A stretch of 64,000 nt of DNA from an uncultured bacterium (lineage in GTDB: Bacteria > Cyanobacteriota > Vampirovibrionia > Gastranaerophilales > Gastranaerophilaceae): contig CASDWH010000032.1 of the NCBI GenBank assembly GCA_949284715.1, positions 24,125 to 88,124 of the forward strand, read 5' to 3'. This document shows positions 54,306 to 63,870 of this stretch, one piece after another; the stretch's first letter is position 1; every line of letters starts with the position of its first letter. The notes under the pieces are model-generated. The model saw only the letters and a program-made list of their open reading frames with translations, was not told the DNA's origin and made no database searches. Both the position numbers and the translations under genes were made by a program.

Positions 54306-54992
54306 ATGAAGGGAATTATTTTTGATTTTAACGGAACGTTATTTTTTGACTCAGAACTCCATTACGATGCTTGGCGGATATTCTCAGCACGTTTAAGAGG
54401 ATATCCTTTTACAGATGAAGAAATGCAAAAATACATGTTCGGGCGGACTAACTCTGATATCATTGAATACGCTATCGGCAAAAAACCCTCACCTGATATG
54501 GTAGAGAAGCTTGCGAAAGAAAAAGAATCGCTTTACCGTGAAGAATGCCTTAAACACCCTGAAATCTTAAAACTGGCACCTGGTGCAGAAAAGTTTCTTG
54601 ACCTGCTCAAAGAAAATAATATTCCGCGAACGATTGCAACCATGTCAGAGCGGGACAATGTTGCTTTTTATATAGATATTTTCAAACTTGAAAAATGGTT
54701 TAACCTTGATAAAATAGTTTATTCAAACGGAAAAATTCCCGGGAAACCGGCGCCTGATATTTATCAGATTGCCGCCGAAAACCTGAATCTTTCCCCGCAG
54801 GAGTGTATTGTGATAGAAGATGCTGTATCAGGAATAAATTCTGCAAAATCCGCGGGTATTGGTTCTATTATTGCAATATCTTCAGTTGAACCCGTTGAAT
54901 ACTACCAGAAAATTGACGGCATAAGCCGGATAATCCGCAGCTTTGACGAAATCGACCTGAATATATTCAATGCAGGATTATTAACAGTGTAA
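54306..54992 (+). CDS. HAD-superfamily hydrolase, beta-phosphoglucomutase-like
   Basis: This is a 228-aa Cof-independent HAD protein with a helical cap domain. Motif I is FDFNGTLFFDSE, where Asn replaces the second Asp normally used as acid/base. Motif II is ATMSER, motif III is the K in IPGKPAPDIY, and motif IV is VIEDAVSGINSAKSAG. The subgroup resembles beta-phosphoglucomutase and phosphatases. The DxN form is seen in some family members but may reduce mutase activity. The substrate is unknown. AGGG lies upstream of the start. Confidence 0.85.
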   Translation: MKGIIFDFNGTLFFDSELHYDAWRIFSARLRGYPFTDEEMQKYMFGRTNSDIIEYAIGKKPSPDMVEKLAKEKESLYREECLKHPEILKLAPGAEKFLDLLKENNIPRTIATMSERDNVAFYIDIFKLEKWFNLDKIVYSNGKIPGKPAPDIYQIAAENLNLSPQECIVIEDAVSGINSAKSAGIGSIIAISSVEPVEYYQKIDGISRIIRSFDEIDLNIFNAGLLTV

Positions 54993-55003
54993 CTACTCCG
55001 GAT

Positions 55004-56083
55004 TTACTTTTCTACTCCGTCTAAATAACTCTGTGCGCAGGTTTCGTTTGTGTATTTTGCAGCCGTTTCAACAGCACGAACCGCGATTTCCTTCAAATCC
55101 GTACGCTTAATAATTTCTCTTAACTTATCTTCCAATTCATCCACTTCGCACAGGAATCCGTTTACGCCGTCTTTAATAATTCCGTCGATACCGTCATTTT
55201 TTGTCCCGACCGTTATACATCCGCACGACATAGCTTCAAGATAAACAAGTCCGAAGGTTTCATGTACAGACGGCAATACAAAAATATCAGAAGCACGCAT
55301 TCTTTCAAGTACTCTATCATGGGATAAACGCCCTAAAAATACTACATCTGATGACATTTTCATCAATTTTTGTTTTTCAATCCCATCGCCTATAACAGTT
55401 AGCTGTACACCTTCAATATTTTTACAAGCTTCAATAACCTTATCAATATTTTTGCGTTTAATAAGATTTGCGCAGGTCAAAACACGTTTAAAATCAGATT
55501 TTATACCATCCATATACCGTGGTTTTTGTTTTATTTGAGTTTTAGATGGAGGTGGTTCAACACCTGATAACGCTGTAAATGTTTTTGAAATATACATCGG
55601 ATATTCTTTTATAAACCTGTTTTTCAGGACATGCGAACGGCAGGCTATACTAACAGCCTTTTTGTGGGCTTTTTCAAGCTCCTTTTTAAAATAAAAACTA
55701 TAAATTGGTTTTGTTAATACGTCAAAGTCTGACGAATGAACGCCGGCAACAAAATCAACCCCTAAATGCAATGCAAAAATTTCACCTGACGGCATATGGG
55801 CAAAAATTTTATCATACCTATCAAGATTAATTCCTTTAAGCTTACTTTTTATATTAAACCAGAACGGTGTAAAGTAATTAACATTATAAACATTTCCATA
55901 CCAACCTGTTTTATAAAAGGGTTTATTACGTATAAAAGAATTCAATAAGAAATTTGGTTTTATAACATCAACTTTATGGCCTTGCAGCTCCCAGGATTTT
56001 ACAAAATTATATAAAGTTCTCGGTGTATTAATTTCATCTTCTTTAACCGGATACAAATCAGTAATCATCAATATTTTCATCAC
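55004..56083 (-). CDS. Family 4 glycosyltransferase
   Basis: This is a GT-B retaining transferase of 359 aa. The donor-binding half has KRVLTCANLIKRKNIDKVIEAC, VIGDGIEK, VFLGRLSHDRV, DIFVLPSVHETFGLVYLEAMSCG and a late E-L-E. The N-terminal half carries MKILMITDLYPVKEDEINTPRT. It is likely to act on a surface polysaccharide or a glucan. It overlaps the sugar-permease gene in ATGA, which is unusual and may mean only cotranscription. Confidence 0.9.
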   Translation of the reverse strand: MMKILMITDLYPVKEDEINTPRTLYNFVKSWELQGHKVDVIKPNFLLNSFIRNKPFYKTGWYGNVYNVNYFTPFWFNIKSKLKGINLDRYDKIFAHMPSGEIFALHLGVDFVAGVHSSDFDVLTKPIYSFYFKKELEKAHKKAVSIACRSHVLKNRFIKEYPMYISKTFTALSGVEPPPSKTQIKQKPRYMDGIKSDFKRVLTCANLIKRKNIDKVIEACKNIEGVQLTVIGDGIEKQKLMKMSSDVVFLGRLSHDRVLERMRASDIFVLPSVHETFGLVYLEAMSCGCITVGTKNDGIDGIIKDGVNGFLCEVDELEDKLREIIKRTDLKEIAVRAVETAAKYTNETCAQSYLDGVEK

Positions 56084-56952
56084 ACATCTCCATACTTGTT
56101 TTTCTCAAAACAGAGAATATTAATCAGCGAAAGGAGCATTACTATTACTAATAATACAACCGCGAGTGCTGATGCATAACCTAAATCAAGATTTTCAAAA
56201 GCGCGTTCATATATGTAGTATACAATAGTTTTGCTTGAATTTAAAGGGCCGCCTTTAGTCATAACATAAATTTCTGCAAAAACTTTCATAGCAGATATAG
56301 AACTAATTGTTGTTACAAGTGCAATAACGGGCATAATATGCGGGATAGTAACAGTAAGATGTTTTCTAAAAAACCCTGCACCGTCGACTTCACAGGCTTC
56401 ATACAATTCTTGCGGAACAGACATTAGAGCCGCAAGATAAATCATCATATAATAACCGATGCCTTTCCATACAGTTACAAAGGCAACAGAAATGAGGGCA
56501 AAATGTGTATCTGTGAGCCATCCAATCGGCTCAACCCCGATAAGGGATAATAAATAATTTAGAATACCTTCCTGCGCATACAGCCATTTAAAAGCAATAG
56601 CGGCAACAACTATCGAAATAATTACCGGAAAATAGATAAGAAGTTTATAAAGTGTTATTCCTCTGAGTTTTTGATTAATAATAATTGCCAGAAACAAAGG
56701 GAATATAACAAGAACCGGTACAGCAAGAATTAGATAAAGAAAGGTATTTAACATAACCTGATAAAAAACAGGAGAATGAAAAAGTTTTATATAATTATCA
56801 ATCCCAATCCACTGCGGATTATAAACCGAGGCTGAATAATCCTGGAAGCCAAGGAATATAGTTTGGACAAACGGAATAAAAAAGAATACCGCAAGTACAA
56901 CAAGAGCCGGCAGTAATAATAAATATGGTGAATATTTAGCATAAAACTTCAT
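56080..56952 (-). CDS. MalF/UgpA-type sugar ABC permease
   Basis: This is a 290-aa inner-membrane subunit of a CUT1-class importer, with six hydrophobic helices. The cytoplasmic EAA loop reads EACEVDGAGFFRKHLTVTIP, the family's coupling motif to the ATPase. The second permease (MalG-type) and the binding protein are absent here, so the system is incomplete in the window. The ATPase at 50.7 kb could pair with it. The gene is divergent from GH57. Confidence 0.9.
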   Translation of the reverse strand: MKFYAKYSPYLLLLPALVVLAVFFFIPFVQTIFLGFQDYSASVYNPQWIGIDNYIKLFHSPVFYQVMLNTFLYLILAVPVLVIFPLFLAIIINQKLRGITLYKLLIYFPVIISIVVAAIAFKWLYAQEGILNYLLSLIGVEPIGWLTDTHFALISVAFVTVWKGIGYYMMIYLAALMSVPQELYEACEVDGAGFFRKHLTVTIPHIMPVIALVTTISSISAMKVFAEIYVMTKGGPLNSSKTIVYYIYERAFENLDLGYASALAVVLLVIVMLLSLINILCFEKNKYGDV

Positions 56953-57071
56953 ATTAAAAATCCCGCTGAATATAATTGTATCAACTGTCGGAAAAAATAC
57001 AATACAACCGGTATAGGAGATTTTAAGCGTGCAGGAGTGTAAACAAAAGTGACTTTTTTTCAGTCATGTAG

Positions 57072-57087
57072 TATAATCACTATGCGA
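57072..57087 (+). promoter_or_regulatory. -10 element placed for a leaderless GH57 transcript
   Basis: TATAAT at 57072-57077 lies 9 nt before the first ATG at 57087 (a second ATG follows at once). No Shine-Dalgarno sequence fits in this gap. The -35 region (around AGTGACT) is only approximate. Confidence 0.4.
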
Positions 57088-59324
57088 TGATGAAGGATTT
57101 AAACAAACTATCGGTTGCATTTTACTGGCATCTTCACCAGCCGGTATATCAGCTTGAAGACACCTTTCTTATGCCGTACGTAAGGTTGCACGCGGTAAAA
57201 GATTATCTTGATATGCTTCTATTTCTGGAGAAATTTCCTTCGCTGAAACTAAACTTTAATATTGTACCTTCACTTATAGATTCAATTTTAAACTATACAG
57301 AGGGAGGCTGCACCGATGTTCAGCAAGATTTAACTTTGAGCAGAATTGAAGAACTCACAGACGATGAGAAAGCATTTATTTTAAACAATTTTTTTACTGC
57401 AAACTATGAAACAATGATTTTAAAGAGCGAGCGATATACACAGCTTTATAAAAGACGATTCAGAACGCAGGAAGCAAACCTTGAAGAATTTACAGATAAT
57501 GATTACTCAGACATAATGGCATTATTTAATCTGGTCTGGGTCGACTCTTCACACATAAACCGATACCCTGAATATAAGTATCTGTTTGAAAAACAGGAAG
57601 GTTTTTCATTTGAGGACAGACAGGATATTATCAGGCTCCATTTACAAATAATGAACGATATAATTCCTGCATATAAAAGATTTTTAAACGAAGGTCGTAT
57701 AGAAATTACAACCAGCCCGTACTACCATCCTATCCTGCCTGTGATTCAGGATATTAAAGCTGTTTTAAGAGATGCAGACACTTTAGAAGGGCTTCCTCAG
57801 AGGTTTAATATGTCACTGGATGCGAAAAAACAAATCCGCTCCGGATTGGACAGGATAGAAGAAGTTTTCGGAGTCCGCCCGAAAGGCTTATGGCCGCCGG
57901 AACTCTGTTTAAGCAACAAAACATTAAACACTCTGGCAAAGGAGGGGATTAAATGGACAATTTCTGATGAAGCTATTTTATCAGAATCTATTAACTTTCC
58001 GTTCATACGGGATTTTAAAAGCAATCTTGAAGACCCTTACCATCTTTTGAAAGTATATGAATTTAAAGATAAATCCGAACCTATAGATATAATCTTCCGG
58101 GATAGGTCGCTTGCCAATTTAATAAACTTTGAATACCAGAATATTGACAGCAAAATGGCGGCAAAAGATTTGTACGATAAAATAAAATCAATCCAATCCA
58201 AGCTTCTTGTTTCGCCTGATAAAACCCACCTGCTTACAATTGCACTTGACGGTGAAAACTGCTGGGAGCGTTATGATAACGATGGACATGAATTTTTAGA
58301 AACAATTTACTCGGAAATTGAAAACGACCCGGGTTTAGAAACCGTACTTATCAGCGATTATATAGAAAAAGATAAACACAAAAAAGAACTTAAAAAGATT
58401 TATGCCGGCTCATGGATTAATAACAGCTTTCAGTACTGGATAGGTGATAGAGAAAAAAACATTGCCTGGGCAAGTGTAAAACATGTTAGAGATGATATTT
58501 TTGCATACAAGAAAGAACACCGTGATATTTCCAAATCAGTATTTGAAGATGCAATGAATGAACTCTATATATGCCAGGGCAGCGACTGGTTCTGGTGGTA
58601 TGGCGAACCAAATAATTCTGGTCAGGATTACATTTTTGATTACATTTTCAGAGAAAGACTAAAAAATATCTATAAAATTCTGGGTACTCAACCCCCTGAA
58701 TATCTTGAAACGCCGTTTATAACAACAAATGATTTTTCAATGAAATACCCCCGGAAGCTTCAGACCCAAACTATTGACGGGAAACTATCCTCTGATGCTG
58801 ACTGGAGCGGTGCAGGCAGCATAATCATACCGGATGGCCCTGTTTATCAAGAAAATAAGCTTTTTGACAAAATCTCCTTCTGCAATGATACAGAAAACAT
58901 ATATTTAAGAATTTATACTAATAAAACTCCTGAAACCGCATCAAAAAAAATCAACCAGTTCCACATTTATACGCGCAACGCCACAGTAATAACGCACCGC
59001 GCGCCTATCAGGCTCATTGATAAAAACGAAGAAAACTCGCTTATAGTTAAAGAAAAATTTAACAATGAATTATTACTTATAATTATTAATGACGAACTTT
59101 TTCCAATTCGTTTTTTGGGAGTACGCGAAGAAAACTGCTGGAAACTCGAAAGTATAAACAATATAGAGATTAAATACGAAGATGTAATAGATATTAAACT
59201 TCCGTTTACAGATTTAGGAATTAATAACGGTGATACACTGGAGATGTTTTTTGCAACCTCCGATAACGGAATAAAAGATACATATATTCCAAACGATGCC
59301 CTGCTTGTATTAAAACGCGGCTAG
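57087..59324 (+). CDS. Glycoside hydrolase family 57 protein
   Basis: This is an alpha-glucan active enzyme of the amylase/amylopullulanase group, 745 aa. It shows the GH57 opening FYWHLHQPVYQLED, then GRIEITTSPYYHPILP, GLWPPELCLS (with the nucleophile-type Glu) and TIALDGENCWERY (region of the acid/base Asp). Residues beyond about 545 form a beta-rich C-terminal domain. There is no signal peptide, so it probably works in the cytoplasm on imported or stored glucan, supplying GlgP. It may be translated from a leaderless mRNA. Confidence 0.9.
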   Translation: MMKDLNKLSVAFYWHLHQPVYQLEDTFLMPYVRLHAVKDYLDMLLFLEKFPSLKLNFNIVPSLIDSILNYTEGGCTDVQQDLTLSRIEELTDDEKAFILNNFFTANYETMILKSERYTQLYKRRFRTQEANLEEFTDNDYSDIMALFNLVWVDSSHINRYPEYKYLFEKQEGFSFEDRQDIIRLHLQIMNDIIPAYKRFLNEGRIEITTSPYYHPILPVIQDIKAVLRDADTLEGLPQRFNMSLDAKKQIRSGLDRIEEVFGVRPKGLWPPELCLSNKTLNTLAKEGIKWTISDEAILSESINFPFIRDFKSNLEDPYHLLKVYEFKDKSEPIDIIFRDRSLANLINFEYQNIDSKMAAKDLYDKIKSIQSKLLVSPDKTHLLTIALDGENCWERYDNDGHEFLETIYSEIENDPGLETVLISDYIEKDKHKKELKKIYAGSWINNSFQYWIGDREKNIAWASVKHVRDDIFAYKKEHRDISKSVFEDAMNELYICQGSDWFWWYGEPNNSGQDYIFDYIFRERLKNIYKILGTQPPEYLETPFITTNDFSMKYPRKLQTQTIDGKLSSDADWSGAGSIIIPDGPVYQENKLFDKISFCNDTENIYLRIYTNKTPETASKKINQFHIYTRNATVITHRAPIRLIDKNEENSLIVKEKFNNELLLIIINDELFPIRFLGVREENCWKLESINNIEIKYEDVIDIKLPFTDLGINNGDTLEMFFATSDNGIKDTYIPNDALLVLKRG

Positions 59325-59692
59325 AATCTAAAAATCCAACTAAAGTTATACCCCAAAAACGGCTTATATTCATTGAATACAGGATGTAAATCAGAAAAAC
59401 AAATGTCAAAATAATAGCAGAACACAGCTTAGTAAAAGGGTTGCCTCAATGAATTTACACGAAGAATGCCTGCTCAAATACCTTACAAACTCTTTCAGTC
59501 TTGCAAATACAACCAATGTACTTTTAAGATGCAACAAACTTATTGAAAAAAAGTTTCAGACCCAAAAAGGATATGAAAAAGGTACACTACAGTAGTGGAT
59601 AGGATATATAACTCTGACCGGCCTTTAATCCTTGCAAAAATACCGCGCCTAAACTATACTAATAATCAGTAGAGAAGAAGAGGGCGTGTGGT
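59325..59692 (+). other. Intergenic region with one small open frame
   Basis: About 370 bp lie between GH57 and the cyclase gene. Apart from the small frame at 59449-59595 I see no gene. There is no convincing terminator after GH57. Confidence 0.5.
59449..59595 (+). CDS. Possible 48-aa protein
   Basis: This is an ATG-TAG frame with AAAGGG about 9 nt upstream. The peptide (starting MNLHEECLLKYLTNSFSLAN) is helical and ends basic (IEKKFQTQKGYEKG). It has no recognisable motif. Size and context are all that support it, apart from the ribosome-binding site. Confidence 0.4.
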   Translation: MNLHEECLLKYLTNSFSLANTTNVLLRCNKLIEKKFQTQKGYEKGTLQ

Positions 59693-61498
59693 TTGAGCAA
59701 AATAGGAAAAGTTACAGTGCTGAATATTTTGGCATGTACAATGATTATTTTTACGGCTGTAGTCGTTTTTTGGCTTCTTGCTAAAAATAATCTGTTTACT
59801 GATTTTATAAGAGATTCAGAAAACAAATCTTTTGACTACCGGCAAAAGGTGCTTGCGAGCCGGAAAAATAATTTTTTGGCAAAAAATAACATTGCTGTTA
59901 TAACTGTTGACGATGTAAGTTTTGAATACCTGTGGGATAAGTATGGTGAATGGCCGATACCGCGCGATATTTATGCCGGACTTATTGATTATATTGAAGC
60001 ATCACAGCCCAAATCCGTCGTATTTGATCTGCTCTTTATAAAATCATTGAAAAGCTCCGACAACGCTGATAATAAACTTATAAACACGGTAAATAAATAC
60101 AACAACATATTTATGGCAATGAATTTTGATAACATTCCGGATGATGCAAGAAAACCTCTTGATTTGCCCGAAAGAATTGAGGTTAATGTAAATAATCAAT
60201 CGAAAGTAAACATTGTATCAAACATGACTTTTTCAAACTGCCGTACAATCTTACAAGGATTATTAAACGGGAAAGCAAATGTCGGTATAGCAAACGTTAA
60301 CCGCAGTACTGACGGAATAATACGTACAGTTTCGCCATTTGCTTTTTATAAAGGACATTACTACCCGTATCTGTCATTAATTGCAGGCGACAACTTTTTA
60401 AACGGCAAATTATCCGGAGGATATACAATTAACAAGAATTCTGAATTACTAATAGGGAACCGCGCAATTCCGCTTACAGAGAACGGAGAAATAATACTCA
60501 ACTGGTACGGTGAAGCAGGGCGGGTATTTGAAATGGTACCAATGTATAAACTTCTGCTTGATATTGAAAAGAGCGGACAGAATTATAATTTCAAGAATAA
60601 AACCGTCTACATAGGAACAACCGCAACAAGCCTTCATGATACAAAGAGCGTACCGGTTTCAAGACTTTATCCCGGAGTTGAAATTCATGCAACATTTCTA
60701 AATAACCTTATTGATAATAATTTCATAAAGAAAACAACACTTGGTACTGATATTATAATCTGTTCACTGCTTGCAATAATAACAATATTAATTGTGTTTG
60801 CATCATCAAGTGCAATATTTGCAACACTTTCAACCATTATGATACTTGTCGGATATACATTTATAACTTATTATCTGATGTTTATTTCAAACCTCTGGGC
60901 GCCGCTGGTGCTTCCGGCGATTATTGTAATTATGGCGTTTGCGCTCTCTTATATCATTAAATACATAATTAAATCCCGCGATTTTGAATATCAATATAAG
61001 CTTGCAACCGTTGACGGACTAACCGATTTGTACAATCACAGATATTTTCAGGAGAGTCTTAAACAGCAGATGGAAACCGCAAAGCGTTACGGGACTTCTG
61101 TTTCACTGATAATTGTTGATATTGACTTTTTTAAAAAGTTCAACGACACATACGGGCATCAGGCTGGAGATGCTGTATTAAGACAGGTTGCGCAGGTTCT
61201 TAAAAAGAATGTGCGGACAAGTGATATTGTATGCAGATACGGCGGTGAAGAGATGAGTATAATTCTGCCTAATACCAACAACACAGAAGCAAGAATAAAT
61301 GCCGAACGTATATGTAAAGCCGTCGCAGAAAAACCTTTCAAACTAAACGCAACAGATGAAAGCCATGTAACAATAAGCCTCGGGGTTGCAACTTTCCCAA
61401 AAGACGGAGAGATTCCCAAAGACCTTATTGAAACTGCTGATAAAGGGCTATACAGAGCCAAAGAAAACGGCAGAAATCAGGTTGGAGCGGCAGAATGA
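59693..61498 (+). CDS. CHASE2-GGDEF diguanylate cyclase
   Basis: This is a membrane sensor that makes c-di-GMP, 601 aa. An N-terminal helix is followed by an extracytoplasmic CHASE2 domain (about residues 35-340, with ITVDDVSFEYLWDKYGEWP and YPGVEIHATFLNNL). Three helices follow at about 350-425, then the GGDEF domain. The active site reads GGEEM (517-521), a GGEEF variant. An RxxD inhibitory site (R508-T-S-D511) lies at the usual distance. The start is TTG, supported by GAGGG 8 nt upstream; the next Met is inside the first helix. It overlaps trmFO in ATGA. Confidence 0.92.
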   Translation: MSKIGKVTVLNILACTMIIFTAVVVFWLLAKNNLFTDFIRDSENKSFDYRQKVLASRKNNFLAKNNIAVITVDDVSFEYLWDKYGEWPIPRDIYAGLIDYIEASQPKSVVFDLLFIKSLKSSDNADNKLINTVNKYNNIFMAMNFDNIPDDARKPLDLPERIEVNVNNQSKVNIVSNMTFSNCRTILQGLLNGKANVGIANVNRSTDGIIRTVSPFAFYKGHYYPYLSLIAGDNFLNGKLSGGYTINKNSELLIGNRAIPLTENGEIILNWYGEAGRVFEMVPMYKLLLDIEKSGQNYNFKNKTVYIGTTATSLHDTKSVPVSRLYPGVEIHATFLNNLIDNNFIKKTTLGTDIIICSLLAIITILIVFASSSAIFATLSTIMILVGYTFITYYLMFISNLWAPLVLPAIIVIMAFALSYIIKYIIKSRDFEYQYKLATVDGLTDLYNHRYFQESLKQQMETAKRYGTSVSLIIVDIDFFKKFNDTYGHQAGDAVLRQVAQVLKKNVRTSDIVCRYGGEEMSIILPNTNNTEARINAERICKAVAEKPFKLNATDESHVTISLGVATFPKDGEIPKDLIETADKGLYRAKENGRNQVGAAE

Positions 61499-62808
61499 GT
61501 TATGTAACAGTAATCGGTGCCGGACTCGCAGGCTCAGAAGCAGCTTTACAGCTTGCCAGACGGGGAATAAAAGTTAAATTATACGAAATGCGTCCTAATA
61601 AAACAACAGGCGCGCATAAAACAGGGAAGTTTGCAGAATTTGTCTGCTCTAACAGCCTCGGCTCATTTGATATAACAAACGCAAGCGGGCTTTTGAAAGA
61701 AGAAATGAAATGTTTAGGCGGAGAGCTTATTAAACTAGCGTTTGAATATCAGGTGCCGGCCGGAAGCGCACTTGCAATAGACAGAGAGGGGTTTTCTGAA
61801 AAAGTTACGGAAATAATAAAAAATAATCCGTTAATTGAAGTTATAAACGAAGAAGTAACAGAAATTCCCGCAACACCGGCCGTCATCGCATCAGGCCCTC
61901 TCACATCAGAGCCGATGGCTGAATCCTTAAAAGAATTTACAGGATGTAATCATCTGCATTTCTTTGACGCAATCGCACCAATTATTGAAAAAGAGAGTAT
62001 AAATTTTGATAAAGCGTTTTATGCCTCACGCTACAATAAAGGCGAAGCTTCGTATATTAACTGCCCGATGAACGAGGAAGAGTATAAACAATTTTATAAT
62101 ATTTTAATAAATGCCCCGCGTATTGAATTGAAAGAATTTGAAAAAGACGCAAAGTTTTTTGAATCCTGCCTGCCGGTAGAAATTCTTGCCTCCCGCGGAG
62201 TTGATACACTAAGATTCGGGCCTATGAAACCTGTAGGACTTGTTGATAAACGTACAGGGGCAGAAAATTACGCAGTTGTACAGTTAAGACAGGACAACTC
62301 TGCAAAGACATTGTATAACATTGTGGGCTTTCAAACAAATCTTAAATGGGGCAGCCAAAAAGAGCTGATTCACTCAATTCCGGGATTAGAAAACGCAAAT
62401 ATTGTCCGCTACGGAGTTATGCACAGGAACACTTTCATAAACAGCCCGAAAGTTCTTACTCCGTTTTTAAATACAAGAAAAAGAGAGGATTTGTTTTTTG
62501 CCGGACAATTAACCGGAACAGAGGGCTATACTGAATCAATAGCGACAGGAATGCTTGCAGGAATTAATGCGGCAAGATATATACTGGGAGAAGGGCTGCT
62601 GGAACTACCGCCGGAAACGATTCTTGGGGCATTAACACATTATATATCTGATGAAAGGCACGAAAACTTTCAGCCAATAAACTCTAACTGGGGCTTGCTG
62701 CCGCCGGTTGAACTTCCTAAAAAAGAACGAAAAAACAAAAAACTAAAGGCGGAACTGTTATCCAAGCGAGCATTGGAAATCCTAAAACCAACCTCCAATC
62801 CCCTATAA
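61495..62808 (+). CDS. trmFO: Folate-dependent tRNA (uracil-54-C5) methyltransferase
   Basis: TrmFO methylates U54 in the T-loop of tRNAs, using methylenetetrahydrofolate and FADH2. The 437-aa protein starts VTVIGAGLAGSEAALQLARRG, with the FAD-binding GxGxxG. It contains YEMRP, FVCSNSLGS, FYASRYNKG, YINCPMNEEEY with the catalytic-type Cys, and GTEGYTESIATG. Length and motifs are standard. The start overlaps the cyclase stop by 4 nt. Confidence 0.95.
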   Translation: MSYVTVIGAGLAGSEAALQLARRGIKVKLYEMRPNKTTGAHKTGKFAEFVCSNSLGSFDITNASGLLKEEMKCLGGELIKLAFEYQVPAGSALAIDREGFSEKVTEIIKNNPLIEVINEEVTEIPATPAVIASGPLTSEPMAESLKEFTGCNHLHFFDAIAPIIEKESINFDKAFYASRYNKGEASYINCPMNEEEYKQFYNILINAPRIELKEFEKDAKFFESCLPVEILASRGVDTLRFGPMKPVGLVDKRTGAENYAVVQLRQDNSAKTLYNIVGFQTNLKWGSQKELIHSIPGLENANIVRYGVMHRNTFINSPKVLTPFLNTRKREDLFFAGQLTGTEGYTESIATGMLAGINAARYILGEGLLELPPETILGALTHYISDERHENFQPINSNWGLLPPVELPKKERKNKKLKAELLSKRALEILKPTSNPL

Positions 62809-62946
62809 ATACACTTTATCCGACAGAACACAGTGTGGTTATTAATTTTTCGCTCCTTCTTTGAGAGGAATAAGGAGGGGTACGGCCTTGGCACAGCTAT
62901 ATTCATATCATTTTCGACTTTTCACCTTCTGTTCATTGTAAATTTA

Positions 62947-63009
62947 TGTAACCTTTTTGTTACAAAAAAAAGAAATCCAGTCAATTTTTTATTAAATATA
63001 TACTTTATA
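62947..63009 (+). promoter_or_regulatory. Inverted GTTACA box plus shared -10 region before the HD gene
   Basis: TGTAAC-N6-GTTACA (62947-62964) is a perfect inverted repeat. After 31 nt comes ATATATACTTTATA (62996-63009), the same 14-nt block found before the genes ending at 29823 and 33277. Confidence 0.6.
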
Positions 63010-63032
63010 AAAGAGTGTAAGGTTTTAGTAGT

Positions 63033-63785
63033 ATGACTCTCAATATAAACAGTTTAGGCAATAATTATAATCTTTTAATAAATTCTATTTCCACCCCCCG
63101 AAAGGCTTTTACCGCCTCAAATGTACAAACAGGGATTTCTGATACTTTTACGCCGGCCTCGGAATTGAACCCGTATCTATCAGAAAGTGCTATCCGGCAA
63201 ATGATTCTTATGAACCCTCAGGTAGTTAAAATACTTAAAAACAACGGTCTAAAAGCAGAAATAAATATTAAAGAATTACAAAAGCTCGCAGAAGGACATT
63301 TGTTATGGACTAAAAATATCGCTGCCGGTATCATAGGAAACCTGCCGTCTGATATTCAAAAACAAATTAACCGGCAGGCAGTATTACAAGCCGCAATCTT
63401 TCACGACTTCGGGAAAGTACTCATACAAAACAAAATTATTAATAAAAAATCCGCTCTTAATGATAAAGAAAAACAAATCATGAACCTTCATTCAGAACTT
63501 GGATACGAACTCTTAAAAACACAAAAACTTTCGCCTGAAACGCTGGAATTAATAAAATACCACCACCAGACTCCGGAAAATACAGGCTACCCAATCAACA
63601 ACACCGGTTTTACCTACGGGCTTGAAGCTGAAATACTCGCTGTTGCGGACAAATACTCCGCTCTAATCGAAAAACGCTCCTACAAACCAGCTCTGTCTAA
63701 AAAAGAAGCACTTGAAATTATAAAACAAGATTACCCTCAAGGCGGATTAGTATACGACGCTCTCGTAAATTATGCCGGAATATAA
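63033..63785 (+). CDS. HD-domain protein related to HD-GYP phosphohydrolases
   Basis: The 250-aa protein has an N-terminal tail of about 50 residues with STPRKAFTAS. The HD domain follows: H in EGHLLWTKNIA, the HD pair in AIFHDFGKVLI, H in NLHSELGYELL, and HHQTPENTGYP, which resembles the HHExxDGxGYP of c-di-GMP phosphodiesterases but lacks the Glu and the DG. It could be a divergent c-di-GMP or nucleotide phosphohydrolase, possibly opposing the cyclase at 59.7 kb (inference). No clear ribosome-binding site is seen; AAGG lies at 63019. The promoter belongs to the shared GTTACA set. Confidence 0.8.
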   Translation: MTLNINSLGNNYNLLINSISTPRKAFTASNVQTGISDTFTPASELNPYLSESAIRQMILMNPQVVKILKNNGLKAEINIKELQKLAEGHLLWTKNIAAGIIGNLPSDIQKQINRQAVLQAAIFHDFGKVLIQNKIINKKSALNDKEKQIMNLHSELGYELLKTQKLSPETLELIKYHHQTPENTGYPINNTGFTYGLEAEILAVADKYSALIEKRSYKPALSKKEALEIIKQDYPQGGLVYDALVNYAGI

Positions 63786-63796
63786 ACACTAAAAAA

Positions 63797-63870
63797 TCGG
63801 AATGACAGGATTTGAACCTGCGACCCCCGCGTCCCGAACACGGTGCGCTACCAAGCTGCGCTACATTCCG
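63797..63870 (-). tRNA. tRNA-Pro (CGG)
   Basis: On the minus strand the acceptor arm CGGAATG/CATTCCG (63864-63870 with 63798-63804) is followed by discriminator A at 63797. The D-arm GCGC/GCGC, anticodon stem CCGTG/CGCGG with loop TTCGGGA (anticodon CGG) and T-arm GCAGG/CCTGT with TTCAAAT all fold. CCA is not encoded. It converges on the HD gene. Confidence 0.97.

Noticed and set aside
62841..62880. Weak CTCCTT...AAGGAG hairpin after trmFO
   Set aside because: The stem is only 6 bp with a long loop and no T-run, so a terminator is not supported.
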